A stretch of 64,000 bases of DNA. It comes from Panacagrimonas perspica (lineage in GTDB: Bacteria > Pseudomonadota > Gammaproteobacteria > Nevskiales > Nevskiaceae). Every line of letters starts with the position of its first letter. Within the stretch, counting starts at the first letter, position 1. Of this stretch, positions 19,982-27,801 are shown piece after piece. The notes under the pieces were generated by a model. That model searched no databases. It saw nothing but the letters and a program-made list of their open reading frames with translations, and had not been told where the DNA came from. The stretch is taken from contig NZ_SOBT01000008.1 in the NCBI RefSeq assembly GCF_004364935.1, positions 2,173,534 to 2,237,533 of the forward strand, written 5' to 3'. Both the position numbers and the translations under genes were made by a program.

Positions 19982-21613
19982 ATGAACGACACGCCGTCGG
20001 AAGAAGTGGCCCTCGTCGACGCGGTGGTCGTCGGCGCCGGCTTCGCCGGTCTGTACATGCTGCATCGCTTGCGGCAACAGGGTCTGACGGCAACGGTCCT
20101 GGAACGCGGCAGCGGTGTTGGCGGCACCTGGTTCTGGAACCGCTATCCGGGCGCGCGCTGTGACGTCGAGAGCCTCGAATATTCCTACAAGTTCGATGAG
20201 GCCCTGCAATCCGAATGGGCGTGGAGCGAGCGATACGCCACGCAGCCCGAGATCCTTCGCTACATCGAGCACGTCGTCGAGCGTTTCGATCTGCGGCGCA
20301 ATATCCGATTCGACAGCAACGTCATCTCGGCCGACTATTCGGCGCGCTCGAGACGCTGGAACATCACGATCGAAGGCGGCAAGCGCTACGAGGCGCGCTA
20401 CTTCATCGCCGCGACGGGATGCCTTTCCCAACCGAACGAGCCGAAGTACCCCGGACAGGAAAGCTTCGGCGGCGACATCCACTACACGAGCCGCTGGCCG
20501 CAGCAGGGAGTGGATTTCACGGGCAAGCGGGTTGCCGTGATCGGGACCGGCTCGTCCGGCATCCAGTCCATCCCCCTGATCGCGGCACAAGCCGCGCACC
20601 TGACGGTGTTCCAGCGCACGCCGAATTTCTCCGTCCCGGCGTGCAACCGACCGCTGCAGCCCGATGAGGTCGCCAAGACGAAGATCGAGTACGGCCGCTT
20701 TCGCGAGCACAACCTCGAACAGCCTTTCGCCTTCAATCTGTTCGTCAACCCCCGAAATCTCGCGGACGCATCCCCGGCGGAGCGCGAGCGCGAGTTCGAG
20801 CGCCGCTGGTCCGCGTTCGGCGGTCTTCAGTTTCTCGGTGCGTTCCAGGATGTGTTCACCGATCCGACCGCCAACCGGGCCGCGCAGGAATTCATACGCG
20901 GCAAGATCCGCTCGATCGTCCAGGATCCGCGCAAGGCAGAACTTCTGATGCCCTCCGATCATGCGGTGGGCTGCAAGCGGCTGTGCAGCGACTCGGGCTA
21001 TTTCGAAACATACAACCGCCCGAACGTCGATCTCGTCGACATTCGTGCCGAGCCGATCGAGTCGTTCGTCCAGAACGGCGTACGCGTGGCCGGCCGTGTC
21101 GTCGAGGTCGATGCCATCGTCTACGCCACGGGGTTCGATGCCATGACCGGAGCGCTCTCCCGCATCCGGATCCAGGGACGGGAGGGTCGCCGTCTGACCG
21201 ACGAATGGGCGCAGGGCGCGCAGACCTATCTCGGCCTGATGTCGGCCGGTTTTCCGAACTTCTTCATGGTGACGGGCCCCGGCAGTCCATCGGTACTGAC
21301 CAATATGGTCATGGCCATCGAAGATCACGTCGACTGGATCTCGAACTGCATTGCCTTCCTCGACGCCGAGGGCATCCACACGATCGAGACGCCGGGCGAG
21401 CGCCAGAACGAGTGGATGCGCGACGTCTCGGCGATCGCCGAGGCCACCCAGTTCAGCGGCTGCAACAGCTGGTATTACGGCTCGAACATTCCGGGCAAGC
21501 CGCGAGTGTTCACGATCTACGTCGGGTTCGCGGACTACCGCAAGAAGATCGGGCAGATCGCTGCCCGGCAGTACGACAGCTTCACGCTGGAGCGCGAGAC
21601 CGCGGTCGCCTGA
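19982..21613 (+). CDS. Flavin-containing Baeyer-Villiger monooxygenase 2
   Basis: 543-aa FAD/NADPH BVMO closely similar to the one at 8920 (shared VGAGFAGLYMLHRLRQ, GGTW-WNRYPGA and TGPGSPSVL segments). The fingerprint at 162-172 reads FGGDIHYTSRW, with His at position 6 and Tyr168 where the usual His sits. The NADPH motif is GTGSSG. The ATG at 19982 gives 6-nt spacing to GGAGGAG; the ATG at 19976 abuts that site and is less likely. It is followed after 39 bp by a cupin gene. It probably oxidises a ketone; substrate unknown. Confidence 0.9.
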   Translation: MNDTPSEEVALVDAVVVGAGFAGLYMLHRLRQQGLTATVLERGSGVGGTWFWNRYPGARCDVESLEYSYKFDEALQSEWAWSERYATQPEILRYIEHVVERFDLRRNIRFDSNVISADYSARSRRWNITIEGGKRYEARYFIAATGCLSQPNEPKYPGQESFGGDIHYTSRWPQQGVDFTGKRVAVIGTGSSGIQSIPLIAAQAAHLTVFQRTPNFSVPACNRPLQPDEVAKTKIEYGRFREHNLEQPFAFNLFVNPRNLADASPAEREREFERRWSAFGGLQFLGAFQDVFTDPTANRAAQEFIRGKIRSIVQDPRKAELLMPSDHAVGCKRLCSDSGYFETYNRPNVDLVDIRAEPIESFVQNGVRVAGRVVEVDAIVYATGFDAMTGALSRIRIQGREGRRLTDEWAQGAQTYLGLMSAGFPNFFMVTGPGSPSVLTNMVMAIEDHVDWISNCIAFLDAEGIHTIETPGERQNEWMRDVSAIAEATQFSGCNSWYYGSNIPGKPRVFTIYVGFADYRKKIGQIAARQYDSFTLERETAVA

Positions 21614-21652
21614 TGCCGCTGTCCATTACAAGAACGTCCGAGGAGAACTGAC

Positions 21653-22123
21653 ATGAATCCCGAAACCGAGAAGAAATTGGCCGAGCTGAGTTCGTACAGC
21701 GCGCAGAATCTGCAGTGGGCTCGTCTCGAGGGTGGCGACGCGTTCGACTACCCCATCGACTATTGGGTCGCCGTCATGGGCACCGACGTCGCCAAGGGCA
21801 GCGCCGACTTCCTCGTGCGCTGGGAACCGGACCGCTACTGCCACTTCCACAAGCACATGGGCAAGACCACGGTGGTCGTGCTCGAAGGCGAGCATCACGT
21901 CGTGGAAGAGAGCGACACCGAGACCGTCCACAAGACCCGGAAGCCGGGTCATGTGACGAAGAATCCCGCGGGTGACCTGCACATGGAATACGGAGGCCCC
22001 GCAGGATCGCTGCTGTTCTTCAGCATGCAGGCCGACGATGGCGTGCTCTTCGAGTTCCTCGATCGCGCAGGCGGGCTTCTGCGCCTCGTGACCGTCAATG
22101 ACCTGGCAACGGCAAATATCTAG
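21653..22123 (+). CDS. Cupin-domain protein downstream of BVMO 2
   Basis: 156-aa single-domain cupin. The core RYCHFHKHMGKTTVVVLEGE carries a HxH-type metal-binding pair with a further Glu. The second cupin motif region PAGDLHMEYGGPAG contains another His. GAGGAG lies 8 nt before the ATG. It is probably co-transcribed with BVMO 2, perhaps a metal-dependent hydrolase, isomerase or sensor of the ester or lactone product (inference). Confidence 0.75.
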   Translation: MNPETEKKLAELSSYSAQNLQWARLEGGDAFDYPIDYWVAVMGTDVAKGSADFLVRWEPDRYCHFHKHMGKTTVVVLEGEHHVVEESDTETVHKTRKPGHVTKNPAGDLHMEYGGPAGSLLFFSMQADDGVLFEFLDRAGGLLRLVTVNDLATANI

Positions 22124-22128
22124 CAGCG

Positions 22129-22629
22129 CTAGCGTTTTGCCGGAGAGGTGAGCCCCTTGCTCTGGTGCCACTGCGCCAGCGACAACTTGGGATAGTTCTT
22201 GAAGCGCGGATCATCGGGGCGGCCCTCGATCCGGACCCATGGCGCCTTCGAGCCGACCAGGCAATGCACGTTGTCGGGGGGTGCCGGGAGCGCCGTGTCG
22301 ACCGCGCCCGCGTGGGGATGCACGAGCTCAGGCCAGGTCGGATCCCAGACCCAGAGTGCACTGCCGCAGAACGTGCAGAAATGGCGCCGCGCCTTGCTCA
22401 GATGCGTGCCGGCGCCATTCTCGTTGGGAAGTCGGGCGCGGTAGATCTTCAGGAACCGTTTGCCGGTCACCTTCAAGGTTCCGGCGTCGGCACCGAGATT
22501 GATCGCATAACCCCCGGCGCCTGCGGTCTTGCGGCAGATCGAGCAGTAGCACCGCATGAACGGAACGGGCTCGGCCGACTCGACCGAAAAACGGACCTTG
22601 CCGCAATGGCACGAACCTTTCAGATGCAC
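22129..22629 (-). CDS. GFA-family (CENP-V/GFA) zinc protein 1
   Basis: 166-aa protein of the glutathione-dependent formaldehyde-activating enzyme-like family. Zinc-binding Cys clusters are seen as SCHCGKV near the start, RCYCSICRKTAG near 27, and FCTFCGSALW near 85. These proteins bind two zinc ions and often glutathione adducts; most have no proven substrate. Convergent with the cupin gene. A second GFA gene lies at 61098. Confidence 0.88.
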   Translation of the reverse strand: MHLKGSCHCGKVRFSVESAEPVPFMRCYCSICRKTAGAGGYAINLGADAGTLKVTGKRFLKIYRARLPNENGAGTHLSKARRHFCTFCGSALWVWDPTWPELVHPHAGAVDTALPAPPDNVHCLVGSKAPWVRIEGRPDDPRFKNYPKLSLAQWHQSKGLTSPAKR

Positions 22630-22679
22630 GGCAATCTCCTTGAGTGTTCCATCGGTCCTGCTTCGCCAGCGCGGCCTCG

Positions 22680-23846
22680 TCAGATCCGCTTCAGCGCTCC
22701 GTCGAGATCAGAGCGCAAGTCATCGACGTCTTCAATGCCGACCGACAGCCGCACGAGGCTGGACGTGATGCCGTTCTGCAGGCGCTCCGGCTCCGGCACG
22801 CCCGAGTGGGACATGGACGCCGGATGCCCGACCAGACTCTCCACGCCGCCGAGGGACTCGGCGAGTTGGAACAGCTCGAACCCTTCGAGGAAGCGCCGGG
22901 TTCCTGCGAGGTCGGTCTCCAGTTCGATCGCGACCATGCCTCCGTATCCGCTCGCCATCTGCCTGCGGGCCAGCGCATGCTGGGGGTGGGACGCCAGCCC
23001 CGGGTAATGCACGGTCCTGATCTTCGGGTGCCGTTCGAGCCACGCCGCCAATTCCTGCGCGTTCTGACAGTGCCGCTGCATCCGCAGCGCGAGCGTCTTG
23101 ACGCCGCGCAGCGCCAGATAGGCATCGAAGGGACCCGCGATGGCGCCGACCGCCGTCTGCAGCACGCGAACGCGATCCGACAGCGCGGCGTTTTCACCCG
23201 CGATCACCACGCCGCCCACCATGTCGGAGTGGCCGTTGAGGTACTTGGTGGACGAGTGCGTGACCAGGTCGAATCCGAGTTCGAGGGGTCGCTGGAGAAT
23301 CGGCGTCGCGAAGGTGTTGTCGGCCAGCGTCAGGATGCCGCGCGGTCTGGCGACGGCGACGATCGCCGACAGATCGCATAGACGCAGCATCGGATTGCTG
23401 GGCGTCTCCACCCAGATCAATCGGGTTTCGGGTCGGATCGCCGCCTCGAGTTCCGACGTATCGCGCAGGTCGACGTAGCTGAAATCCAGGCCCGCGCTGC
23501 GCTTGCGCACGTCGGTGAACAGCCGGTAGCTGCCCGCGTAGAGATCCTTCGGGGCGATGACGTGACTGCCGGAATCGAGCAGCTCGAGCACCGTGGCGAT
23601 GGCCGCCATTCCGGACGCGAAGGCCCAGGCATGACGGCCCGATTCCAGCGCGCAGATCGATCGCTCCCACGCAAACCGCGTCGGATTGTGAGCGCGTGAA
23701 TAGGAGAACCCCGAATGCACGCCGGGCGACTGCTGAACGTAGGTCGTCGCCTGCGAAATCGGCGGCACCACCGCACCGGTCGCGGGATCCGGTGATTGAC
23801 CCCCATGAATGCATCGGGTGGACAGCGCAAGCTTGGAAGAGTCCAT
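22680..23846 (-). CDS. Cys/Met-metabolism PLP enzyme (cystathionine gamma-synthase/lyase type)
   Basis: 388-aa fold-type I PLP enzyme with the N-terminal STRCIHGGQSPDPATGAV and cofactor segment ASGMAAIATVLELL. The Schiff-base Lys is in THSSTKYLNGHSD, and SLGGVESLVGHPASMSH marks the substrate pocket. These features cover cystathionine gamma-synthase, gamma-lyase, beta-lyase and methionine gamma-lyase, which cannot be separated by eye. It is a single gene on the minus strand next to a GFA gene. It could supply sulfur for the nearby ergothioneine locus, but that is speculative. Confidence 0.88.
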   Translation of the reverse strand: MDSSKLALSTRCIHGGQSPDPATGAVVPPISQATTYVQQSPGVHSGFSYSRAHNPTRFAWERSICALESGRHAWAFASGMAAIATVLELLDSGSHVIAPKDLYAGSYRLFTDVRKRSAGLDFSYVDLRDTSELEAAIRPETRLIWVETPSNPMLRLCDLSAIVAVARPRGILTLADNTFATPILQRPLELGFDLVTHSSTKYLNGHSDMVGGVVIAGENAALSDRVRVLQTAVGAIAGPFDAYLALRGVKTLALRMQRHCQNAQELAAWLERHPKIRTVHYPGLASHPQHALARRQMASGYGGMVAIELETDLAGTRRFLEGFELFQLAESLGGVESLVGHPASMSHSGVPEPERLQNGITSSLVRLSVGIEDVDDLRSDLDGALKRI

Positions 23847-23956
23847 CGCAGACCGATGACCGTGGAAGCGCGGGACTCCGGATCATACCTTCGAGGCAGG
23901 CGCCCGAATCGCCGGCGCCGGACATTCGCGGGGCGAGCCGATCCCGCAGGACGAGA

Positions 23957-24325
23957 CTACGAAACGATCTCCACGCGGTCCGGATAGAACGCCAGGTGTT
24001 CCTTGATCGGTGCCACCGCCTCGTAAGGATTCTCGTACGTCCAGATGGCGTTTGCCCCCCGCTCGCCGAGGGCCGGAATGCCGTAGTAGTTCGCATCCCC
24101 CTTGAACGGACAGTACGTCGTGTGCTCGCTGCGCTCGAGGCTCTCCATCCTGACGTCGGCGCGCGGGATGTAGAGCACCGGCGGGTATTTCGCTTCGCGC
24201 AACTCGAGCGCATTCTCGGTCTGCGCAATCAGCTTTCCGTCGACTTTCACCGTCACCCGCCGGCCTGCGAGCTCGATGTCGATGGGATGTTCCGGCGAGG
24301 GTTTCAGGATCCGCCTGCTTGTCAT
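23957..24325 (-). CDS. DUF427 protein
   Basis: 122-aa protein of the DUF427 family (beta-sandwich), recognised by YIPRADVRMESLERSEHTTY and CPFKGDANYYGI. The conserved Cys-Pro-x-Lys-Gly element is intact. Function is unknown; members are widespread in proteobacteria and fungi. It is divergent from the ergothioneine gene with a 389-bp gap. Confidence 0.88.
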   Translation of the reverse strand: MTSRRILKPSPEHPIDIELAGRRVTVKVDGKLIAQTENALELREAKYPPVLYIPRADVRMESLERSEHTTYCPFKGDANYYGIPALGERGANAIWTYENPYEAVAPIKEHLAFYPDRVEIVS

Positions 24326-24714
24326 GTCGATCTCCGGGCTGCGGCGCTGCGCGCGTCGTTCGATCCGACGGCGTTTGGGCCGAATCCCATCTTAGAAGAG
24401 TGCATGCAGCCGCAACGCTCGCGACACGTGCCCATCGACCTACAGGTAGCGCGCGCTGGGCGCGCTTGTTGCTGAACCGCCGTGCCGGAGCAGGGTGCCT
24501 CAGGCCGCGCGAAGGGAGCGGACGAGGCCCGGACGGCCCTGAGGACACGCACTCCTGTCACCCCGCGGTGAAAGAAACGATCATTCACACTCGGAACGCC
24601 GACGAACGCGTCGTTGGCCCTGCCCGTTTTCCTGAAATTCGCCTGCCGACGATCCACACGCAGCGACCGCCGTTCGCCACGTTTCGTCCAGTGACCTTTG
24701 ACCCGGGGACCCGC
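24326..24714. other. Intergenic region between DUF427 and egtBD, no gene seen
   Basis: The egtBD frame stays open back to 24319, but the residues it would add (for example RSPGCGAARVVRSDGVW) have no resemblance to EgtB and contain no good ribosome site. The stretch therefore looks like leader and promoter DNA for the two divergent genes. I see no strong palindrome or sigma-54 promoter here. Confidence 0.5.
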
Positions 24715-26943
24715 ATGCCCTCCTCCGCCTTCAGATCGTATTCGAAGAAAGCCCCTCGCCCCGAGGTCCTCAACGGGGCTCTGGCCGAGGCACCGTGTAC
24801 CAGTGGTGGAGCGCACGTCGATGCCTGCGATGCACCGCTGCTGGTCCGCTTCCTGGCGGTGCGGGCACGCACGGTGCAGCTCATCGCGCATCTGAGCGAC
24901 GAGGACATGGTGGTCCAGTCCATGCCCGATGCCAGCCCCACCAAATGGCATCTGGCCCATACGACCTGGTTCTTCGAGCGATTCATCCTGCGCGAGCGCA
25001 GCCCCGGCTACGAGCCGTTCGACGACCGCTTCGACTTTCTCTTCAACTCCTACTACGAGGCCGTCGGTGCGCGGCATCCGCGACCGATGCGCGGACTGCT
25101 CACGCGCCCGACGCTCAAGCAGATCCTCGAATACCGGCGCCACGTCGACACGCAGATGCGCTGCCTGCTGGGCCAGCCGCTGGAACCGGAAGTGGACGCA
25201 CGGGTGCAACTGGGACTGGCGCACGAAGAACAGCATCAGGAACTCCTGGTGATGGACGCGATGCACCTGTTCGCGCAATCGGCGCTGAAATCCGTGTTCG
25301 ATCCCGAGTGGCCGCTGGCCGCGAGCGGGCGCGCGGCCGGGTTCCGCTGCAGCGGGGGCGGATGGGCGCGCATCGGCGCGAGCGCCACGCATTTCGCGTT
25401 CGACAACGAAGGCCCTCAACACCGCGTCTGGCTCGCGCCGTTCGCCATCGCGGATCGACTGGTGACCAACGGCGAATGGCTGTCGTTCATGTCGGCCGGT
25501 GGTTACCAGGACGCCCGGTTCTGGCTCTCGGATGGCTGGGAGCAACGCTGCGCCGAGGACTGGCAGTCACCGTTCTACTGGGAACGTCACGGCGATCGCT
25601 GGTTCCAGATGACGCCGGCGAGCCTGCAGCCCATCGACCCGGCCGCGCCCGTGCTGCACGTCAGCTATTTCGAGGCGGACGCCTATGCCCGATGGGCCGG
25701 CGCCCGTCTGCCCACCGAGTTCGAATGGGAACACGCAGTACGCACCGTCCAGGGACTCGAGCAGGTGTACGACACCGCCTGGCAATGGACCTCGTCTTCC
25801 TACGCGCCGTATCCGCGGTTCCGCGCGGCCGCGGGCGCCGTCGGCGAGTACAACGGCAAGTTCATGAGCGGGCAGATGGTGCTCAGAGGCGCCTGCATCG
25901 CGACGCCGCCCGGCCATGCCCGTGCGTCGTATCGCAACTTCTACCGCGCAGGACAGCGCTGGATGTTCTCCGGCGTCAGGCTCGCCCAGGATGTCGATCA
26001 GTCGTCGGACGCACCCGACCCCGATCCCGAATTCATGTCCGACGTGCTCGCAGGACTGACGCGGCAGCCCAAGGTCCTTTCGCCGAAGTACTTCTACGAC
26101 GACCGCGGCTCCGATCTGTTCGAGGCGATCTGCGAGACGCCCGAGTACTACCCGACGCGCACCGAGATCGGGATGCTGCGACGCATCGCGCCGGAAGTCG
26201 CATCGCTGCTGGCCGATGACACGATGCTGCTCGAGCTGGGAAGTGGTGCCAGCATCAAGACGCGGATGCTGCTCGATGCCTCGCCCAAGCTCAGCGTGTA
26301 TGTGCCCGTCGACATCAGTCCCGATGCGCTGCATGCCGCCAGCGAGCGCCTGCGCATGGACTACCCGTCGCTGACCATCCTTCCGCAGGTCGCGGACTTC
26401 ACGCGGCCCCTCGAAATGCCGGCGTCCCTCAAGGGCCAGCCGGTGCTCGTCTTCTTCCCCGGCTCGACGATCGGAAACTTCGAACACGACCAGGCCCTCG
26501 CCCTGCTGCGCGGGCTGCGACGAGGCCTGGGTGCGGGTGACCGGCTGCTGATCGGCGCCGACCAGGTGAAGGACCCCGCCACCCTGCACGCGGCCTACGA
26601 CGACGCGGCGGGCATCACGGCGGCGTTCAATCGCAATCTTCTGCAGCGGATCAACCGCGAGCTCGACGGCGATTTCAATCCGCTGTCCTTCCGGCACGAG
26701 GCGCGCTGGAACCCGAGGTTCGCGCGCATCGAGATGCACCTGGTGAGTACACGGGCGCAGATCGTCTCCGTCGCCGGTCGTGCGTTCTCCTTCGAAGAGG
26801 GCGAATCGATCCACACGGAGAACTCGCACAAGTTCACGCGCGAATCTTTCACCGGCCTGGCGGCCGAGGCCGGGTGGGTGCTCGAACGCGAATGGATCTC
26901 CGGCGCTCCCAGCTTCGGCGTCTTCCTGTTCCGGGCGCGCTGA
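24715..26943 (+). CDS. egtBD: EgtB-EgtD fusion: sulfoxide synthase plus histidine N-methyltransferase (ergothioneine)
   Basis: 742-aa bifunctional protein. EgtB half: DinB-like domain (about 45-190) with iron ligands in H79-LA-H82 and H170-EEQ-H174-Q-E176, then a formylglycine-enzyme-like domain (about 205-440, ending SYRNFYRAGQRWMFSGVRL). EgtD half (about 450-740): SAM motif LELGSGASIKT, GSTIGNF with N588 and TENSHKF with E702 and S704; these last match the histidine-binding Asn, Glu and Ser of mycobacterial EgtD. EgtD makes hercynine from histidine; EgtB then adds the sulfur donor. The frame is unbroken across the linker. The ATG at 24715 is the best start near the EgtB domain; its ribosome site is weak. 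Followed by a betaine-type ABC importer. Confidence 0.92.
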   Translation: MPSSAFRSYSKKAPRPEVLNGALAEAPCTSGGAHVDACDAPLLVRFLAVRARTVQLIAHLSDEDMVVQSMPDASPTKWHLAHTTWFFERFILRERSPGYEPFDDRFDFLFNSYYEAVGARHPRPMRGLLTRPTLKQILEYRRHVDTQMRCLLGQPLEPEVDARVQLGLAHEEQHQELLVMDAMHLFAQSALKSVFDPEWPLAASGRAAGFRCSGGGWARIGASATHFAFDNEGPQHRVWLAPFAIADRLVTNGEWLSFMSAGGYQDARFWLSDGWEQRCAEDWQSPFYWERHGDRWFQMTPASLQPIDPAAPVLHVSYFEADAYARWAGARLPTEFEWEHAVRTVQGLEQVYDTAWQWTSSSYAPYPRFRAAAGAVGEYNGKFMSGQMVLRGACIATPPGHARASYRNFYRAGQRWMFSGVRLAQDVDQSSDAPDPDPEFMSDVLAGLTRQPKVLSPKYFYDDRGSDLFEAICETPEYYPTRTEIGMLRRIAPEVASLLADDTMLLELGSGASIKTRMLLDASPKLSVYVPVDISPDALHAASERLRMDYPSLTILPQVADFTRPLEMPASLKGQPVLVFFPGSTIGNFEHDQALALLRGLRRGLGAGDRLLIGADQVKDPATLHAAYDDAAGITAAFNRNLLQRINRELDGDFNPLSFRHEARWNPRFARIEMHLVSTRAQIVSVAGRAFSFEEGESIHTENSHKFTRESFTGLAAEAGWVLEREWISGAPSFGVFLFRAR

Positions 26944-27060
26944 CCGCACGCGCGCGGGATCTTCTCCGGCACCCTGGCGCACAGGTCACGACGCCGTGTC
27001 TTCCTCACACGACGGATGCGGACGGCTCGCCATCCCTGCGCCTGGCGCAACGGCGTCCGG

Positions 27061-27801
27061 ATGATCGCGTTCGAAAACGTCACGTACGACTACCCGGGCG
27101 TGACCGCGCTGCGTGACGTCACGCTGTCGCTGGATCACGCAACGACCACCGCGCTCATCGGCCCCAGCGGCTGCGGCAAATCCACGTTGATCAAGATTGC
27201 CGTGGGCCTGCTGATTCCCTCCCGGGGCCAGGTCCGCATCGGGGAGCAGGCTCTCGAATCCGCCCATCTCGCTGCGCTGCGGCATCGCATCGGCTACGTC
27301 ATCCAGTCCGGCGGCCTCTTTCCCCACCTGACGGCGCGGGAGAACGTGACGCTGTGCGCGCGACATCTTCGGCGCCCGGCGCCCTGGATCGCCGAGCGCT
27401 TCCAGGCACTCGCCGAGCTGGTGCGGCTGCCCGGCGATCTGCTGGACCGCTACCCCGGCCAGCTCTCCGGCGGCCAGCGCCAGCGGGTGAGCGTGATGCG
27501 CGCGCTGATGCTCGACCCGGACGTGCTGTTGCTGGACGAGCCGCTGGGCGCGCTCGATCCGATGGTGCGTCACGAACTGCAGCAGGACCTGCGCGCGCTG
27601 TTCGATCGGCTGCGCAAGACGGTGGTGCTGGTCACCCACGATCTGGCCGAGGCGGCCTTCTTCTCCGACAGCATCGTGCTGATGCGCGAGGGACGCATCG
27701 TGCAGCGGGGAACCCATGCCGACCTGCAGCGGGCGCCTGCGGATGCATTCGTCCGCGCGTTTCTTGCCGCACAGCAGCCGCTGCCACCGCTTCATGACTA
27801 G
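27061..27801 (+). CDS. Betaine/ergothioneine-type ABC transporter ATPase (OpuCA/EgtV-like)
   Basis: 246-aa ATPase with Walker A GPSGCGKST, signature LSGGQRQRV, Walker B LLLDEP and H-loop VTHDLAEA. It belongs to the glycine-betaine/choline/osmoprotectant subfamily but lacks the C-terminal CBS pair of OpuA/ProV. The ATG at 27061 begins at the natural domain edge (MIAFENVTYDYPG); an in-frame ATG at 27016 is also possible. It lies 117 bp after egtBD and overlaps the permease gene by 8 bp. By analogy to EgtUV it may energise ergothioneine or hercynine import; substrate is inferred from context. Confidence 0.88.
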   Translation: MIAFENVTYDYPGVTALRDVTLSLDHATTTALIGPSGCGKSTLIKIAVGLLIPSRGQVRIGEQALESAHLAALRHRIGYVIQSGGLFPHLTARENVTLCARHLRRPAPWIAERFQALAELVRLPGDLLDRYPGQLSGGQRQRVSVMRALMLDPDVLLLDEPLGALDPMVRHELQQDLRALFDRLRKTVVLVTHDLAEAAFFSDSIVLMREGRIVQRGTHADLQRAPADAFVRAFLAAQQPLPPLHD

